Below, in pieces: positions 5,377 through 6,579 of a DNA stretch of 6,579 nt. The notes beneath the pieces are model-generated. The model had not been told where the DNA came from and ran no database searches. It saw only the letters and a program-made list of their open reading frames with translations. This stretch comes from Prevotellaceae bacterium. Lineage in GTDB: Bacteria > Bacteroidota > Bacteroidia > Bacteroidales > UBA932. Position 1 is the first letter of the stretch. Every line of letters begins with the position of its first letter. The position numbers were made by a program, and so were the translations under genes. The stretch spans positions 1-6,579 of the forward strand of contig JAISRS010000222.1 of assembly GCA_031273485.1 (NCBI GenBank), given 5' to 3'.

Positions 5377-6066
5377 ATGGGAAAAGACAAGTTAAAAAGA
5401 TTTCGGGAAAATCTGATGTTTGCTCATCTGTTTCAACCTCAGAGGGACGAATCAATAACCGGAAATCAGGAATTTAAAGGACTTTGGCACGAGAAATTCG
5501 GCAATGCCAATCCCTTGATTCTTGAACTCGGATGCGGCAGGGGAGAATACACGGTGGGCTTATCGCGCCGATTTCCGCAAAATAATTTTATAGGAATAGA
5601 CGTAAAAGGAGCGCGTCTGTGGAAAGGCGCTAAAACGGTTGAAGAAGAAAATATTACAAATGCGGCTTTTTTGCGTATTCGCATTGAATTTATTGATAAT
5701 TTCTTTGCGAAAGATGAAGTTGATGAAATATGGATTACTTTTCCCGACCCTCAAATAAAGAAACCGAGAAAACGACTGACTTCGCCGCTTTTCCTCGAAC
5801 GATACGGTAAGTTCCTGAAAAAGGGAGGTATAATTCATCTCAAAACCGACAGCAGGTTGCTGTATGACTACACTCTGGATGTTATAAACGCCCATAAATT
5901 ACCTCTTCTGGAATCCTGCCCCGACGTCCATAAACAGTATCAACACAACGAATTGCTGAATATAAAAACATTCTACGAAACTCAATTCATCTCGCAAGGA
6001 TTACCGATTACATATATCAAATGGCAAAACGAATCGGTGAACATAAACGATTCGATAAATTCTTGA
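5377..6066 (+). CDS. trmB: tRNA (guanine-N7-)-methyltransferase TrmB
   Basis: This 229-residue Rossmann-fold enzyme methylates N7 of G46 in the tRNA variable loop, using S-adenosylmethionine. The SAM-binding motif is LELGCGRGEY (49-58), followed by FIGIDVKGARLW (71-82). The TrmB signature is FPDPQIKKPRKR (122-133), where proteobacterial enzymes have FPDPW. Further marks are HLKTD (154-158) and the C-terminal TFYETQF (198-204) that completes the active site. Length and motif order are normal and nothing looks damaged. It is the last gene of the mrp-acyltransferase-trmB run and probably uses the mrp promoter, as no TAnnTTTG box lies in the 21-bp gap before it. Its stop is 9 bp from the stop of a convergent DNA methyltransferase gene. 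Confidence 0.95.
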   Translation: MGKDKLKRFRENLMFAHLFQPQRDESITGNQEFKGLWHEKFGNANPLILELGCGRGEYTVGLSRRFPQNNFIGIDVKGARLWKGAKTVEEENITNAAFLRIRIEFIDNFFAKDEVDEIWITFPDPQIKKPRKRLTSPLFLERYGKFLKKGGIIHLKTDSRLLYDYTLDVINAHKLPLLESCPDVHKQYQHNELLNIKTFYETQFISQGLPITYIKWQNESVNINDSINS

Positions 6067-6075
6067 GTTTCGGGA

Positions 6076-6579
6076 TTATGCGAACTCTAACATCAACTCC
6101 AATTGATTACTTTTGTTTTTTTCTCTCATTCCATGATTGTGTTGAGCAACGCTATCCGTATCAAAATTACAGACAAGGGCTTCCACAACCGATTTTCTGT
6201 TCTCAATATTTGCTCCATTATGATAAAAATGGTCTTTTGTTATGATATTAAACTTGTTCCAATATTTTTTTATCATTTCATTTTCGCGCCAATCATTGTG
6301 ATGCCAAGTGGAAAGGATAAATTTTGCTTTAGTCTCACATAACAAATGGAAAAGATTTTCTTCGTCTTTTTCCGTCCATCCATTGTAATAATCCACATGA
6401 CGACCAAAATAGGGCGGGTCGCAGTAAATTATATCATTTTCTGTTGCCAAGGGAATTATTTCGGTAAATGATTTGTTGTAAAACACCCAGTCGGGTTCGG
6501 GCTGCAAAATTTGTGAAACGGCAATTAATTGATTGACAATTTTCGTGATATATGCTTGAGCAAAGCGGTCCGGTTTTTT
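6076..6579 (-). CDS. D12-class (Dam-like) adenine DNA methyltransferase, C-terminal part
   Basis: The frame is open from the right window edge to a TAA at 6078-6076, giving 167 residues of a longer protein; the N-terminal SAM-binding part is outside the window. Residues are numbered from the edge. RFAQAYITKIVNQ (5-17) precedes NDIIYCDPPYFGR (48-60), whose DPPY (54-57) is the catalytic motif IV of D12-class enzymes, which methylate adenine N6 as Dam does. VDYYNGWTEKDE (62-73) and FILSTWHH (87-94) follow the same family pattern. A TTG at 6507 also opens this frame but is not a believable start, since homology continues upstream of it. The target site cannot be predicted. It converges on trmB. 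Whether an endonuclease accompanies it lies beyond the window. Confidence 0.88.
   Translation of the reverse strand, partial: KKPDRFAQAYITKIVNQLIAVSQILQPEPDWVFYNKSFTEIIPLATENDIIYCDPPYFGRHVDYYNGWTEKDEENLFHLLCETKAKFILSTWHHNDWRENEMIKKYWNKFNIITKDHFYHNGANIENRKSVVEALVCNFDTDSVAQHNHGMREKNKSNQLELMLEFA

Noticed and set aside
6065..6089. GAGTT...AACTC inverted repeat over the trmB stop and the convergent methyltransferase stop as a bidirectional terminator
   Set aside because: Only 5 contiguous pairs, with a long AT-containing loop and no T-run on either side.

Overview
The window looks like chromosomal DNA of a low-GC Bacteroidota, probably of the Bacteroidales or a related order. The main sign is the promoter type: four gene starts are preceded by a -7 box of the form TAnnTTTG (TACCTTTG, TAATTTTG and TATCTTTG twice). 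Starts have A-rich leaders and no clear Shine-Dalgarno sequence. The Mrp and TrmB proteins also carry sequence variants (PAELPENKYY, FPDPQIKK) that I associate with this phylum. No species can be named from the window.

Left part (1-2483). A 2TM-domain protein gene runs off the left edge on the minus strand. It shares a divergent promoter region with a small GNAT acetyltransferase (256-717). The GNAT gene is bracketed by pieces of a degenerate repeat with a 9-bp period, and its start codon lies at the edge of one piece. After it comes a short unrecognised ORF (793-894) whose TAA stop overlaps the ATG of a TaqI-type gamma-class adenine DNA methyltransferase (894-2483). No restriction endonuclease is visible next to the methyltransferase, so within this window it is solitary or the survivor of a degraded restriction-modification system.

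Centre (2484-3447). A gamma-class carbonic-anhydrase-like hexapeptide protein (2643-3161, minus) and the mrp operon (plus) diverge from a 286-bp intergenic region. Between their two promoters lies a 164-bp element (3226-3389) with perfect 28-bp terminal inverted repeats around a GC-rich, hairpin-rich core with no gene. It resembles a MITE or REP-like element and is the most striking non-coding structure in the window.

Right part (3448-6579). Three genes in one direction, 15 and 21 bp apart, form a likely operon: mrp (Fe-S carrier ATPase), a PlsC-like acyltransferase with an unusual H-x5-D motif, and trmB (tRNA m7G46 methyltransferase). The Mrp protein contains no cysteine at all. Converging on trmB, with a 9-bp gap, is the 3' part of a D12-class (Dam-like) adenine DNA methyltransferase that runs off the right edge.

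Housekeeping functions (Fe-S assembly, lipid acylation, tRNA modification, possibly carbonic anhydrase) lie in the centre and right. The left part and the right edge hold accessory-type genes (GNAT, two adenine methyltransferases) and repeat debris. No clear new defence or metabolic system is visible. The best leads are the 164-bp element, the coupled small ORF with the solitary methyltransferase, and the repeat-flanked GNAT gene.
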